Positions 1 through 6,997 of a stretch of 64,000 nucleotides of DNA are shown here, piece by piece. Source of the stretch: Bacteroidales bacterium WCE2004 (lineage in GTDB: Bacteria > Bacteroidota > Bacteroidia > Bacteroidales > UBA932); assembly GCA_900167895.1 (NCBI GenBank), contig FUZR01000001.1, positions 1-64,000 of the forward strand, read 5' to 3'. The notes under the pieces are model-generated. The model did not search any database and was not told the DNA's origin. It was given only the letters and a program-made list of their open reading frames with translations. Each line of letters begins with the position of its first letter. Positions within the stretch are counted from its first letter, which is position 1. The position numbers and the translations under genes are program-made.

Positions 1-7
1 TGACATG

Positions 8-41
8 AACCCCGAAAGTTAGACAAAAAACTTTCGGGGTT
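8..41 (+). terminator. Hairpin in the IS left end, possible inward-reading terminator
   Basis: Bases 8-20 and 29-41 pair in a 13-bp stem (AACCCCGAAAGTT with its complement) around an 8-base loop, followed by TTTTG just before the orfA ATG. The stem uses part of the terminal inverted repeat. It would stop transcripts entering from outside or sequester the orfA start, a known way for IS elements to avoid activation by host transcription. That role is inferred from structure only. Confidence 0.5.
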
Positions 42-46
42 TTGTT

Positions 47-577
47 ATGCAAAAAAAGCATTCTTACGCAGATCGTCTCAAGTACATGAAAATGCTTGAG
101 GCCGGGTATAGTATTGATTATGTACATACCCACTTTGGTATTGGCACGTGTTTACTAAAGAGTTTATGGATCCTCTATCAAAAAGAAGGGGCCTCTAGTC
201 TTGTTAAGAAGCAGAACATCCAAGCGGATGGCCCCCTTCGTGAAGCCATACTACAAGACATTGATAAAAATCATTTAACTTTGTTCGAGGCATCTACCAA
301 ATACAATGTGAGTGAGGCAAGTTTGAACAAATGGAAGAAACTTGTACGTGAATGCGGTTATGGCGCATTGTATGAAGAGAAACGCAGAGGACGCCCGTCA
401 AAGGATATGGGAAGGCCCAAGAAAAAGAAACCAGAAGAGATGACGGAACTGGAGCGGCTCAGATATGAGAATGAGCGGCTCCGGGCCGAGAATGCTCTGT
501 TAAAAAAAGTGAGGGCCTTAGTCGAAGAAAGAGAAGCCCGTCTGCGCGAGACTGGGCGGAAGCCATCGAAGGACTAA
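47..577 (+). CDS. IS3 family transposase OrfA (helix-turn-helix subunit)
   Basis: This 176-residue protein has two helix-turn-helix-like segments (about 8-50 and 65-105), a basic stretch with a PSKDMGRPKKKK motif (about 118-129), and a C-terminal leucine-zipper-like helix with ERLR/ENERLRAEN repeats. That is the usual layout of IS150 OrfA, which binds the IS ends and dimerises. A run of seven A (502-508) followed by G forms an A AAA AAA heptamer in the correct phase for -1 frameshifting. The -1 frame is open from there through orfB, so an OrfAB fusion transposase is expected. Confidence 0.92.
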   Translation: MQKKHSYADRLKYMKMLEAGYSIDYVHTHFGIGTCLLKSLWILYQKEGASSLVKKQNIQADGPLREAILQDIDKNHLTLFEASTKYNVSEASLNKWKKLVRECGYGALYEEKRRGRPSKDMGRPKKKKPEEMTELERLRYENERLRAENALLKKVRALVEEREARLRETGRKPSKD

Positions 578-618
578 GGCCTGAACATGACCTTGCCCTC
601 CTTCTGGAGCTCAAGGGG

Positions 619-1407
619 ATGGCGCGTTCGACATTCTATTATCACACCAAACGACTTGGCCAACCTGACGGCTATGAAGCCCTCAGGAAGCGTATCCGTG
701 CGATATACGACAAACATTATGGCCGATATGGATACCGGCGCATCACGGCACAGCTACGCAATGAAGGCCAGGAGGTCAATCACAAGACCGTGCAGAAGTT
801 GATGAAGCAGATGTCCTTGAAGGCGAAACGAAAGAAGCAACACTATCGGTCTTACAAGGGAGAGCTGGGAAAGGTTGCGCCTAATGTACTCAACAGAGAC
901 TTCAAAGCCGTGATGCCGAATCAGAAATGGACTACTGATGTCACCCAGGTAAAGATAAAAGATAAAAAGATCTACTTGTCACCTATCCTGGATATGTTCA
1001 ATGGCGAAGTGGTATCCTACGTGATCTCCAACAGCCCGGACCTGAAGATGGTCCTGACGATGTTGGATAAGGCCTTCAAGAAAAGAGATATACAGGGAAA
1101 TCTAATCTTCCACTCAGATCAAGGCTGGCATTATCAGCATAAAAGATATCAGAAAACATTGGCAGACAGGCATATAACCCAGAGTATGTCTCGAAAGGGG
1201 AACTGCTTGGACAACTCTATGATGGAGAACTTCTTTGGCCTGATGAAGAATGAATTGCTATATTTGCAGGAGTGGGACTCTATCGACCAGTTCAAGAAGG
1301 CTCTCCGGACATATATCCGGTACTACAACAACGATAGAATCAAACTGAGGCTAAAAGGAAAGAGCCCGGTGCAATACCGAGCTCTGTTCCAATCTAAGGC
1401 CTCGTAA
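619..1407 (+). CDS. IS3 family transposase OrfB (DDE integrase domain)
   Basis: The catalytic subunit has an rve-type DDE core. The first Asp is in WTTDVTQV (about residue 106), the second in FHSDQGWHYQH (about 166), and the Glu in NCLDNSMMENFFG (about 204). An IS150-type HTH_21 segment with HYGRYGYRRI precedes the core. ATG 619 is the first start in this frame, but the frame is open back to 502 inside orfA, so the active product is probably the OrfAB fusion made by -1 frameshifting at the A-run. No inactivating mutation is visible, so the element may still be mobile. Confidence 0.93.
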   Translation: MARSTFYYHTKRLGQPDGYEALRKRIRAIYDKHYGRYGYRRITAQLRNEGQEVNHKTVQKLMKQMSLKAKRKKQHYRSYKGELGKVAPNVLNRDFKAVMPNQKWTTDVTQVKIKDKKIYLSPILDMFNGEVVSYVISNSPDLKMVLTMLDKAFKKRDIQGNLIFHSDQGWHYQHKRYQKTLADRHITQSMSRKGNCLDNSMMENFFGLMKNELLYLQEWDSIDQFKKALRTYIRYYNNDRIKLRLKGKSPVQYRALFQSKAS

Positions 1408-1472
1408 CTAATGTTAAACCGTCCAACTTTTGGGGGTCACATCACTAAAGGCTGCTTCTTCGTTTATCGTCG

Positions 1473-1490
1473 TCCCCGGCTGACCGGGGA
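1473..1490. other. Short GC-rich hairpin downstream of the GGGtGRT gene
   Basis: TCCCCGG and CCGGGGA pair around a CTGA tetraloop, 6 bases past the GGGtGRT stop codon. There is no T-run on the minus-strand exit side. It is either a weak or degenerate terminator or a 3'-end protecting stem. The IS insertion 28 bp further on may have separated it from its original flank. Confidence 0.35.
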
Positions 1491-1495
1491 TCCAA

Positions 1496-2491
1496 TTACA
1501 TAGCCTGTGCAACGGCGACGGCGACAGCCACGGAGGCGCCGACCATCGGGTTGTTGCCCATGCCCAGGAAGCCCATCATCTCCACGTGCGCAGGCACGGA
1601 GGAGGAACCGGCGAACTGGGCGTCGGAGTGCATGCGGCCCAGGGTGTCGGTCATACCGTAGGAGGCAGGACCGGCAGCCATGTTGTCCGGGTGCAGAGTA
1701 CGGCCGGTACCACCGCCGGAAGCCACGGAGAAGTACTTCTTGCCGGCGAGGACACGCTCTTTCTTGTAGGTGCCTGCGACCGGGTGCTGGAAGCGCGTCG
1801 GGTTCGTGGAGTTGCCGGTGATGGAGATATCGACGTTCTCCTTCCAGAGGATGGCGACACCCTCGCGGACGTCGTCGGCGCCGTAGCAGCGCACGCCGCC
1901 GCGGACACCGTCGGAGTAACGCTTCTCGCTGACGACCTTCAGCTCGCCGGTGGCGTAGTCGAACTCCGTCTGGACATAGGTGAAGCCGTTGATGCGGGAA
2001 ATGATCTTCGCAGCGTCCTTGCCAAGACCGTTGAGGATGACGCGGAGCGGCTTCTGACGCACCTTGTTGGCCATTTCGGCGATCTTGATGGCGCCCTCGG
2101 CGGCGGCGTAGGACTCGTGGCCGGCGAGGAAGGCGAAGCACTCGGTCTCCTCGGAGAGGAGGCGGGCGGCGAGGTTGCCGTGGCCGAGACCGACCTTGCG
2201 GTCGTCAGCGACGGAACCGGGGATGCAGAAGGCCTGCAGGCCCTCGCCGATGGCCTCGGCGGCCTCGGCGGCGGTCTTCACGCCCTTCTTGATGGCGATG
2301 GCAGCGCCCACGACATAGGCCCACTTCGCATTCTCGAAGCAGATCTTCTGGGTGTCCTCGCAAATCTTATACGGGTCGATACCCTTTGCATCGCAGATGG
2401 CCTTGGCCTCGTCGATGTCCTTGATACCGTATTTGTTGAGAGCGGCATTAATCTGATTAATGCGACGCTCGTAGCTTTCGAAAAGTGCCAT
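1496..2491 (-). CDS. GGGtGRT protein
   Basis: A 331-residue cytosolic protein carrying the family signature SGGGTGRTLHPD at about 257-268. The family is named after this motif and its biochemical role is not established as far as I know. No signal peptide or membrane helix is visible; the C-terminus is Ala/Val-rich (VAVAVAVAQAM). It starts 6 bases after the stop of the Fe-S scaffold gene upstream, so the two are almost certainly co-transcribed. The conserved Gly-rich loop suggests a nucleotide or phosphate site, which is inference. Family membership is firm; function is unknown. Confidence 0.85.
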   Translation of the reverse strand: MALFESYERRINQINAALNKYGIKDIDEAKAICDAKGIDPYKICEDTQKICFENAKWAYVVGAAIAIKKGVKTAAEAAEAIGEGLQAFCIPGSVADDRKVGLGHGNLAARLLSEETECFAFLAGHESYAAAEGAIKIAEMANKVRQKPLRVILNGLGKDAAKIISRINGFTYVQTEFDYATGELKVVSEKRYSDGVRGGVRCYGADDVREGVAILWKENVDISITGNSTNPTRFQHPVAGTYKKERVLAGKKYFSVASGGGTGRTLHPDNMAAGPASYGMTDTLGRMHSDAQFAGSSSVPAHVEMMGFLGMGNNPMVGASVAVAVAVAQAM

Positions 2492-2497
2492 AGTCTC

Positions 2498-3190
2498 TTA
2501 CTCTTTGCGGGGGTCGATATATTTGACAGCGTCCTTGAAGCGGCCGTAGGTGCCCTTGGCCTTCTCGATGGCCTCAGGACCGGTGGCGCCGCCCTTGAGG
2601 GCGTCCATGAGCTTGCCGAGGTTGACAAACTCGTAGCCGATGACCTCGTTGTCAGCGTCGAGGGCCATGCGGGTGCAGTAGCCTTCGGTCATCTCGAGGT
2701 AACGGGAACCCTTCAGCTTGGTGCCGTACATCGTACCCACCTGGCTGCGGAGGTTCTTGCCGAGGTCCTCGAGGGAACCGCCGATGGGCAGACCACCCTC
2801 GGAGAAGGCAGACTGGGTGCGGCCGTAGACAATCTGGAGGAAGAGCTCGCGCATCGCCGTGTTGATGGCGTCGCAGACGAGGTCGGTGTTGAGAGCCTCG
2901 AGCAGGGTCTTGCCCGGGAGGATCTCAGAAGCCATGGCGGCGGAGTGGGTCATACCCGAGCAGCCGAGGGTCTCGACGAGGGCCTCCTCGATGATGCCGT
3001 CCTTGACGTTGAGCGTCAGTTTGCAGCAACCCTGCTGCGGGGCGCACCAGCCGATGCCGTGAGTAAGACCGGAGATGTCTTTGATCTCCTTTGCATGCAC
3101 CCATTTGCCCTCTTCGGGAATCGGTGCGTTGGCGTGGTTGGCGCCTTTTGCAACGCAGCACATCTGCTGCACTTCTTTTGTGTAAATCAT
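2498..3190 (-). CDS. NifU-like iron-sulfur cluster assembly scaffold protein
   Basis: A 230-residue protein related to the IscU/NifU N-terminal scaffold fold. Cysteines lie in MCCVAKG (about 10-11), GWCAPQQGCC (about 48-55) and LGCSGMTHS (about 75), the last resembling the scaffold's conserved GC(A/S) loop. It is longer than IscU (about 130 residues) and carries a C-terminal extension. It is the first gene of a two-gene operon with the GGGtGRT gene and diverges from mnmE. Family scaffolds assemble [2Fe-2S]/[4Fe-4S] clusters; which apoprotein this one serves is unknown, and the linked GGGtGRT protein is the obvious candidate. Confidence 0.8.
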   Translation of the reverse strand: MIYTKEVQQMCCVAKGANHANAPIPEEGKWVHAKEIKDISGLTHGIGWCAPQQGCCKLTLNVKDGIIEEALVETLGCSGMTHSAAMASEILPGKTLLEALNTDLVCDAINTAMRELFLQIVYGRTQSAFSEGGLPIGGSLEDLGKNLRSQVGTMYGTKLKGSRYLEMTEGYCTRMALDADNEVIGYEFVNLGKLMDALKGGATGPEAIEKAKGTYGRFKDAVKYIDPRKE

Positions 3191-3292
3191 ATAAACTGGA
3201 TAAAAGTTAGATCCGCATGTATTTTATCCTGCAAATTTAACAAATCGGCGTGAATTACCAAAGCACAGGGCCGTAGATCCGGCGATTATTTG

Positions 3293-3300
3293 TATCTTCG
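3293..3300 (+). promoter_or_regulatory. Likely -7 box of the mnmE promoter
   Basis: TATCTTCG, one base from the Bacteroidetes -7 consensus TAnnTTTG, sits 6 bases before ATG 3307. This close spacing recurs at several genes in the window and implies a very short or absent leader. No convincing -33 TTTG was assigned. Confidence 0.45.
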
Positions 3301-3306
3301 CAGGGT

Positions 3307-4755
3307 ATGATGCACGCAGCCGATACCATCTGTGCGCCGGCGACCTCAGCCGGCACGGGCGCCATCGCCGTGATCCGCGTCAGCGGACCCGACGCGCTGG
3401 CGGCCGTGGACCGCGTGGTCGCGTTCCGTTCCGGGACGGCGGCCGCGGCGAAGGGCTATACCGTCAAGTTCGGCAACGCCGCCGGGCTGGACGACGTGCT
3501 CGTGAACATTTTCCGCGCGCCGCGCTCGTACACGGGCGAGGACGCCGCGGAGATCAGCTGCCACGCCTCCCCCTACATCGTCGGCGCCCTGCTGGACAAG
3601 CTGACGGAGGCGGGCTGCCGGCTCGCCGAGCCGGGCGAATTCACGCGTCGCGCGTATGTCAACGGCAAGATGGATCTGGCGCAGGCAGAGGCGGTTGCGG
3701 ACGTGATCGCCGCGTCGTCCGCGGCGCAGCATCGCGTGGCGATGAACCAGCTGCGGGGCGGCTATTCCGCCGAACTGCGCGGCCTGCGCGGGCAGCTGCT
3801 GGAGCTCACTTCCCTGCTGGAGCTGGAGCTCGATTTCAGCGAGGAGGATGTCGAATTCGCCGACCGTTCGCGGCTGCGCGCCCTGCTGGACACCGCCTGC
3901 TCGCACTGCCGGCAGCTCGCCGACTCGTTCCGCCTGGGCAACGCCATCAAGAACGGCGTGCCCGTGGCCATCGTCGGCGCGCCCAACAGCGGCAAGAGCA
4001 CGCTCCTCAACGCCCTGCTGCGCGACGACCGCGCCATCGTCTCCGACATCCCGGGCACCACGCGCGACACCGTCGAGGAGACGTGCGTGATCGACGGCGT
4101 GCTGTTCCGTTTCATCGACACGGCCGGCATCCGCGAGGCCTCCGACGAGGTGGAGCGCCTCGGCATCGAGCGCACCTTCCGCAAGATCGGCGAGGCCGAG
4201 ATCGTGCTGGGCGTCGTCGATGCCTCAATGCCGCAGGAGGCCGTTTCCGCGGCCATCTCCGAGATCGAAGGCCGCGTCGACCCCGCCCGACAGAAGCTCC
4301 TGATCCTGCTGAACAAAGAGGACAAGACCAAGCCCGCCTCCGGCACGACGACCATCTCAGCTCCGGACGGCCGCCGCGAGTACGACGACTACGTCCGCCC
4401 CAAACCCGCCACTGGCACCACGACCATTTCCCATCCGGACGGCCGTTGTGCGGCGCTGCGCATCTCCGCGAAGCAGGGCGCCGGGCTCGACGAGCTGCGC
4501 GCCGCCCTGGCCGCCCGCGCCGGCGTCGCCTCCGCCACCGGCACGCTCGTCACCAACGCGCGCCACGCCGCGGCGCTCCGGGAGGCTGCCGCTTCCCTCT
4601 CCGCCGTCTCCGACGGCCTCGACCGCGGCATCCCCTCCGACCTCCTGGCGGAGGACCTCCGCGCCGCCCTCACCTCCCTCGGCGCCATCACCGGCCTCAT
4701 CACCACCGACGAAGTCCTCGGCGAGATCTTCTCGAAGTTCTGCATCGGAAAGTAG
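3307..4755 (+). CDS. mnmE: tRNA modification GTPase MnmE
   Basis: MnmE, with MnmG, installs the carboxymethylaminomethyl group on U34 of certain tRNAs. The N-terminal formyl-THF-binding domain starts MMHAADTICAPAT. The G domain shows G1 GAPNSGKST (about 224), G3 DTAG (271) and G4 NKED (336-339). The C-terminus is the invariant CIGK. At 482 residues it is about 20-30 longer than usual. The excess lies between G4 and the SAK motif, where a 15-residue peptide KPA(S/T)GTTTIS(A/H)PDGR occurs twice (342-356 and 366-380). Start 3307 follows a -7 box directly; ATG 3310 is also possible. Divergent from the Fe-S scaffold operon. Confidence 0.96.
   Translation: MMHAADTICAPATSAGTGAIAVIRVSGPDALAAVDRVVAFRSGTAAAAKGYTVKFGNAAGLDDVLVNIFRAPRSYTGEDAAEISCHASPYIVGALLDKLTEAGCRLAEPGEFTRRAYVNGKMDLAQAEAVADVIAASSAAQHRVAMNQLRGGYSAELRGLRGQLLELTSLLELELDFSEEDVEFADRSRLRALLDTACSHCRQLADSFRLGNAIKNGVPVAIVGAPNSGKSTLLNALLRDDRAIVSDIPGTTRDTVEETCVIDGVLFRFIDTAGIREASDEVERLGIERTFRKIGEAEIVLGVVDASMPQEAVSAAISEIEGRVDPARQKLLILLNKEDKTKPASGTTTISAPDGRREYDDYVRPKPATGTTTISHPDGRCAALRISAKQGAGLDELRAALAARAGVASATGTLVTNARHAAALREAAASLSAVSDGLDRGIPSDLLAEDLRAALTSLGAITGLITTDEVLGEIFSKFCIGK
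4330..4446 (+). repeat. Duplicated 15-codon insert within mnmE
   Basis: Two direct 45-nt copies (4330-4374 and 4402-4446), 36 of 45 bases identical, separated by 27 nt (period 72 nt). Both encode KPA(S/T)GTTTIS(A/H)PDGR. Six of the nine differences are at third codon positions, so the peptide is better conserved than the DNA. This means the duplication is not brand-new and the peptide has been kept. Confidence 0.8.
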
Positions 4756-4842
4756 TTTTTACCACCTAACTAATTGATAGTCAACTATGCGTGCAAATTT
4801 TTCTTAATTTTTGCACAACGCCCCTCTCCCCCATTATGACAA

Positions 4843-4874
4843 TGCCCGGGCAATCATCACAGAACACCCGGGCA
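4843..4874. other. Inverted repeat between convergent mnmE and hxlR genes
   Basis: TGCCCGGG and CCCGGGCA form an 8-bp stem around a 16-base loop, in the gap between two convergent genes. A second, AT-rich stem (GTGCAAA/TTTGCAC, 4791-4816) precedes it. Position suggests transcription termination from one or both sides, but neither exit has a clear T-run. Confidence 0.35.
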
Positions 4875-4909
4875 AGAGATTATACCGATAAATTCGAATT
4901 TATTTGATA

Positions 4910-5251
4910 TTATTCACGGCGGCCATGCGGAGCCAGAGCATCTCTGTTTGTCAAAGCCCAATCAATAATACCATTCAAGGCCGGCTGGAAAGATTCTCCC
5001 AGTTCGGTCAACCTGTACTCGACCCTTGGCGGGACTTCCGCGTAGACCGTGCGGGTGACCAGCCGGAAATCCTCCAGACGTTTAAGCGTCTGGGAAAGCA
5101 TTTTCCTGGAAACATCCGGCATGTCTTTCTGGAAATCCCGAAATCGGCACACGCCGTATTTCTGCAGGGCTACCATGGCCAAAACAGACCATTTGTCTCC
5201 TATTTGGGAGAGAATATTCCGTACGGGACAAAAACCTTCAAAATTTGCCAT
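4910..5251 (-). CDS. HxlR family winged-helix transcriptional regulator
   Basis: A 113-residue regulator with the HxlR signature: Cys8 in FCPVRNILSQIGDKWS, then RFRDFQKDMPDVSRKMLSQTLKRLE (recognition helix) and VEYRLTELGESF (wing). HxlR proteins bind inverted repeats as dimers, and the N-terminal Cys of some members senses aldehydes or oxidants. It is divergent from the cupin/radical SAM genes, and the shared region contains a 15-bp palindrome, so local regulation of that operon and of itself is likely. Confidence 0.92.
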   Translation of the reverse strand: MANFEGFCPVRNILSQIGDKWSVLAMVALQKYGVCRFRDFQKDMPDVSRKMLSQTLKRLEDFRLVTRTVYAEVPPRVEYRLTELGESFQPALNGIIDWALTNRDALAPHGRRE

Positions 5252-5278
5252 AAACTATTTGTCTGATAATCACTAATT

Positions 5279-5379
5279 GTTACTCCGCGGTAACTATTGT
5301 ACCTTCATGTACCGTATTGCAAGAGTTGACCAAAGGTGCTATCTTTGCGCAAAGATACAAAGTTTCTATTAGAAACAAA
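5279..5379. promoter_or_regulatory. Symmetric divergent promoter with operator palindromes
   Basis: TATCTTTGCGCAAAGATA (5340-5357) is a perfect 18-bp palindrome containing a -7 box for each strand. For the minus strand a TTTG -33 box lies at 5376-5379 with 18-base spacing. For the plus strand ATTG at 5316-5319 has 20-base spacing. GTTTCTATTAGAAAC (5362-5376) is a 15-bp palindrome overlapping the minus -33 box and lying just downstream of the plus -7 box, an ideal repressor site. GTTAC/GTAAC (5279-5294) and GTAC/GTAC (5299-5312) are further inverted repeats. HxlR binding is inferred. Confidence 0.65.
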
Positions 5380-5398
5380 TATTGAAAACCAATAAAAT

Positions 5399-5860
5399 AT
5401 GAAAGCAATGAAACAAATTGAGACAATTGCGAAAGGTCAGAACTTTGAAGCCGTCAACATCGGCTCATGGGATGAGGTTATCGGTTATGAACTCCCGATG
5501 GGACCGCGTGTTCTCCAGGGGAAGGTGTTCGTCGGACAGGCCGTCGGTGCAACGGGCAGCGAGTTAAGCTTCCAGACGCTCGTTCCCGGCCAGGACAGTG
5601 GTTTCCTCCATACGCACAAGACGCACGAGGAACTGTACATCATCATCAAGGGCGAAGGACTGTATCAGGTCGATGGAGAAATCTTCCCGGTACGCGAAGG
5701 TACGGTTATCCGTGTGTCGCCTGACGGAAAACGGGCCCTGAAGAACAACGGCCAGGAGAACCTGACGATGCTGTGCATCCAGTACAAGGCCAATGCATTT
5801 GGAGAAGCCGACAGCCCCATGACTGACGGGAATATCCTCCAGGAACCTCTTAACTGGTAA
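5399..5860 (+). CDS. Cupin domain protein
   Basis: A 153-residue single-domain cupin. Motif 1 is HTHKTHEELYIIIKGEG (about 71-87), with His71, His73 and Glu78 as probable metal ligands and the usual six-residue gap to Gly. Motif 2 is around GTVIRVSPDGKRALKNNG. No signal peptide. Such small cupins act as metal-dependent isomerases, dioxygenases or small-molecule sensors; the substrate cannot be read here. It starts behind the symmetric promoter and ends 2 bases before the radical SAM gene, so the two form an operon. ATG 5408 is an alternative start. Confidence 0.85.
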   Translation: MKAMKQIETIAKGQNFEAVNIGSWDEVIGYELPMGPRVLQGKVFVGQAVGATGSELSFQTLVPGQDSGFLHTHKTHEELYIIIKGEGLYQVDGEIFPVREGTVIRVSPDGKRALKNNGQENLTMLCIQYKANAFGEADSPMTDGNILQEPLNW

Positions 5861-5862
5861 TC

Positions 5863-6744
5863 ATGGCGACCGTTACTACGCTGGCCTACAAGGATGTCAA
5901 GACTGTCATGACGAAATCCTCCCTGCCCGTGGGAGGTTTTTCCGTTAATCCATATGTGGGCTGTCCGCACGCTTGCCGATATTGTTACGCCTCTTTTATG
6001 AAGCGTTTTACCGGCCATACGGAAAAGTGGGGCACGTTCCTGGATGTGAAAAACTGGCCGCGCATCACCGATCCGCACAAATATGACGGGCAGCGCATCG
6101 TCATCGGCTCCGTCACTGATGGCTACAACGAGCACGAGGCCACTTACAAGCGCACCAGGATGCTGCTGGAACAGCTCAGGGGGACATCGGCAGAGATCAT
6201 GGTCACCACCAAGTCAGACCTTGTCCTCCGGGACATCGACCTGCTGAAAACGTTCCCGAAGGCAACGGTTTCCTGGTCGGTCAACACCCTGGACGAGCAA
6301 TTCAAGGACGACATGGACGATGCTCCCAGCATTGAACGGCGCCTGTCTGCCATGAAGCGGTTCCATGACGAGGGCATCCGCACGGTGTGCTTCGTCTCCC
6401 CTATCTTCCCCGGCATCACGGATGTTCCGGCCATCATCGAGCGGGCCAAGGACCAGGCCGACCTCATCTGGCTGGAAAACCTCAATCTCCGGGGCCAGTT
6501 CAAGGGTGATATCATGCGCTATATCGCCGAAAAATACCCGCAACTCGTTCCGCTGTACGATGAAATCTACAACAAAGGGAAGCGTGACTATTGGCAGGCT
6601 CTTGAGGCCCAGGTGAAGCAAATCTGTTCAGAGAATGATTTCCCGTATCTGAGAAACGATCTTCCCTACGGCCGAAGCAAGCCAGGAAAACCGGTCATCG
6701 TCAACTATTTCTATCACGAAGAAATCCGCCTGAACAACAAATAG
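5863..6744 (+). CDS. Radical SAM protein, SPL-like / 'mobile pair B' type
   Basis: A 293-residue radical SAM enzyme with the [4Fe-4S] motif CPHACRYCY (Cys34, Cys38, Cys41) after NPYVGC. It resembles the spore-photoproduct-lyase-like proteins called radical SAM mobile pair protein B. Those normally sit beside a second radical SAM protein and a MarR-type regulator; here the neighbours are a cupin (2-base gap) and a divergent HxlR regulator. The reaction is unknown. The same combination of small regulator plus radical SAM gene suggests a mobile cargo module. Confidence 0.82.
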   Translation: MATVTTLAYKDVKTVMTKSSLPVGGFSVNPYVGCPHACRYCYASFMKRFTGHTEKWGTFLDVKNWPRITDPHKYDGQRIVIGSVTDGYNEHEATYKRTRMLLEQLRGTSAEIMVTTKSDLVLRDIDLLKTFPKATVSWSVNTLDEQFKDDMDDAPSIERRLSAMKRFHDEGIRTVCFVSPIFPGITDVPAIIERAKDQADLIWLENLNLRGQFKGDIMRYIAEKYPQLVPLYDEIYNKGKRDYWQALEAQVKQICSENDFPYLRNDLPYGRSKPGKPVIVNYFYHEEIRLNNK

Positions 6745-6872
6745 GGGCTGCGTTTTCTTTTTCCGTGTCTGGAAGGTTTGAAGGAGATGGACGAAAGCGA
6801 TTCAAATTCCGATTTATCTAATTTTCAAAGTTAATCATTATTCTTCAGACTCTCTAGAACTTGATAGATTTT

Positions 6873-6935
6873 TCGGTCGTATTTGGTCGCATTTGGTCAC
6901 TTTTTTCTTTTAGACCAAAGAACCAAAGAGACCGA
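6873..6935. repeat. Long interrupted inverted repeat built from GGTC/TTTGG units
   Basis: The left arm carries three GGTC units spaced 10 bp (6875-6898, GTATTT/GCATTT between them). The right arm (6913-6935) carries the complements GACCAAA, CCAAA and GACCGA. Pairings are TCGGTC with GACCGA, TTTGG with CCAAA, and TTTGGTC with GACCAAA. It lies between convergent genes, so it could be a bidirectional terminator or a site for a DNA-binding or recombinase protein. The rest of 6745-6997 shows nothing else recognisable. Confidence 0.55.
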
Positions 6936-6997
6936 TAAACAGGAATTTAGCGTTTTCATCAACGTCCTTTTGTTTCAGGGCTTCGTTATGAAGGTGC

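Larger units (their letters stand above)
1..1444 (+). mobile_element. IS3 family (IS150-like) insertion sequence
   Basis: A complete IS is bounded by imperfect terminal inverted repeats. The left end (1-24) and the reverse complement of the right end (1421-1444) agree at 19 of 24 bases and both start TGA and carry a CCCC(G/A)AAAGTT core. Inside are orfA (47-577) and orfB (619-1407) in the -1 frame relative to orfA, as expected for IS150-type elements. The left end is at base 1, so a target-site duplication cannot be checked and the window may start at an assembly break. The right end lies about 50 bp beyond the stop codon of the GGGtGRT gene, which it leaves intact. Confidence 0.93.

Noticed and set aside
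1586..3253. A 555-codon plus-strand open frame opposite the GGGtGRT and Fe-S scaffold genes
   Set aside because: It is the antisense shadow of two well-supported minus-strand genes; its translation is low-complexity Gly/Val/Leu-rich with no domain. High GC and biased codon use produce such frames.
4791..4816. AT-rich hairpin after mnmE as a firm terminator
   Set aside because: The stem is only 7 bp with a long A/T-rich loop and no consistent T-run position; recorded only within the neighbouring inverted-repeat entry.
4910..6744. Complete radical SAM mobile pair system
   Set aside because: The second radical SAM partner and the MarR regulator are absent, so only a resemblance is claimed.
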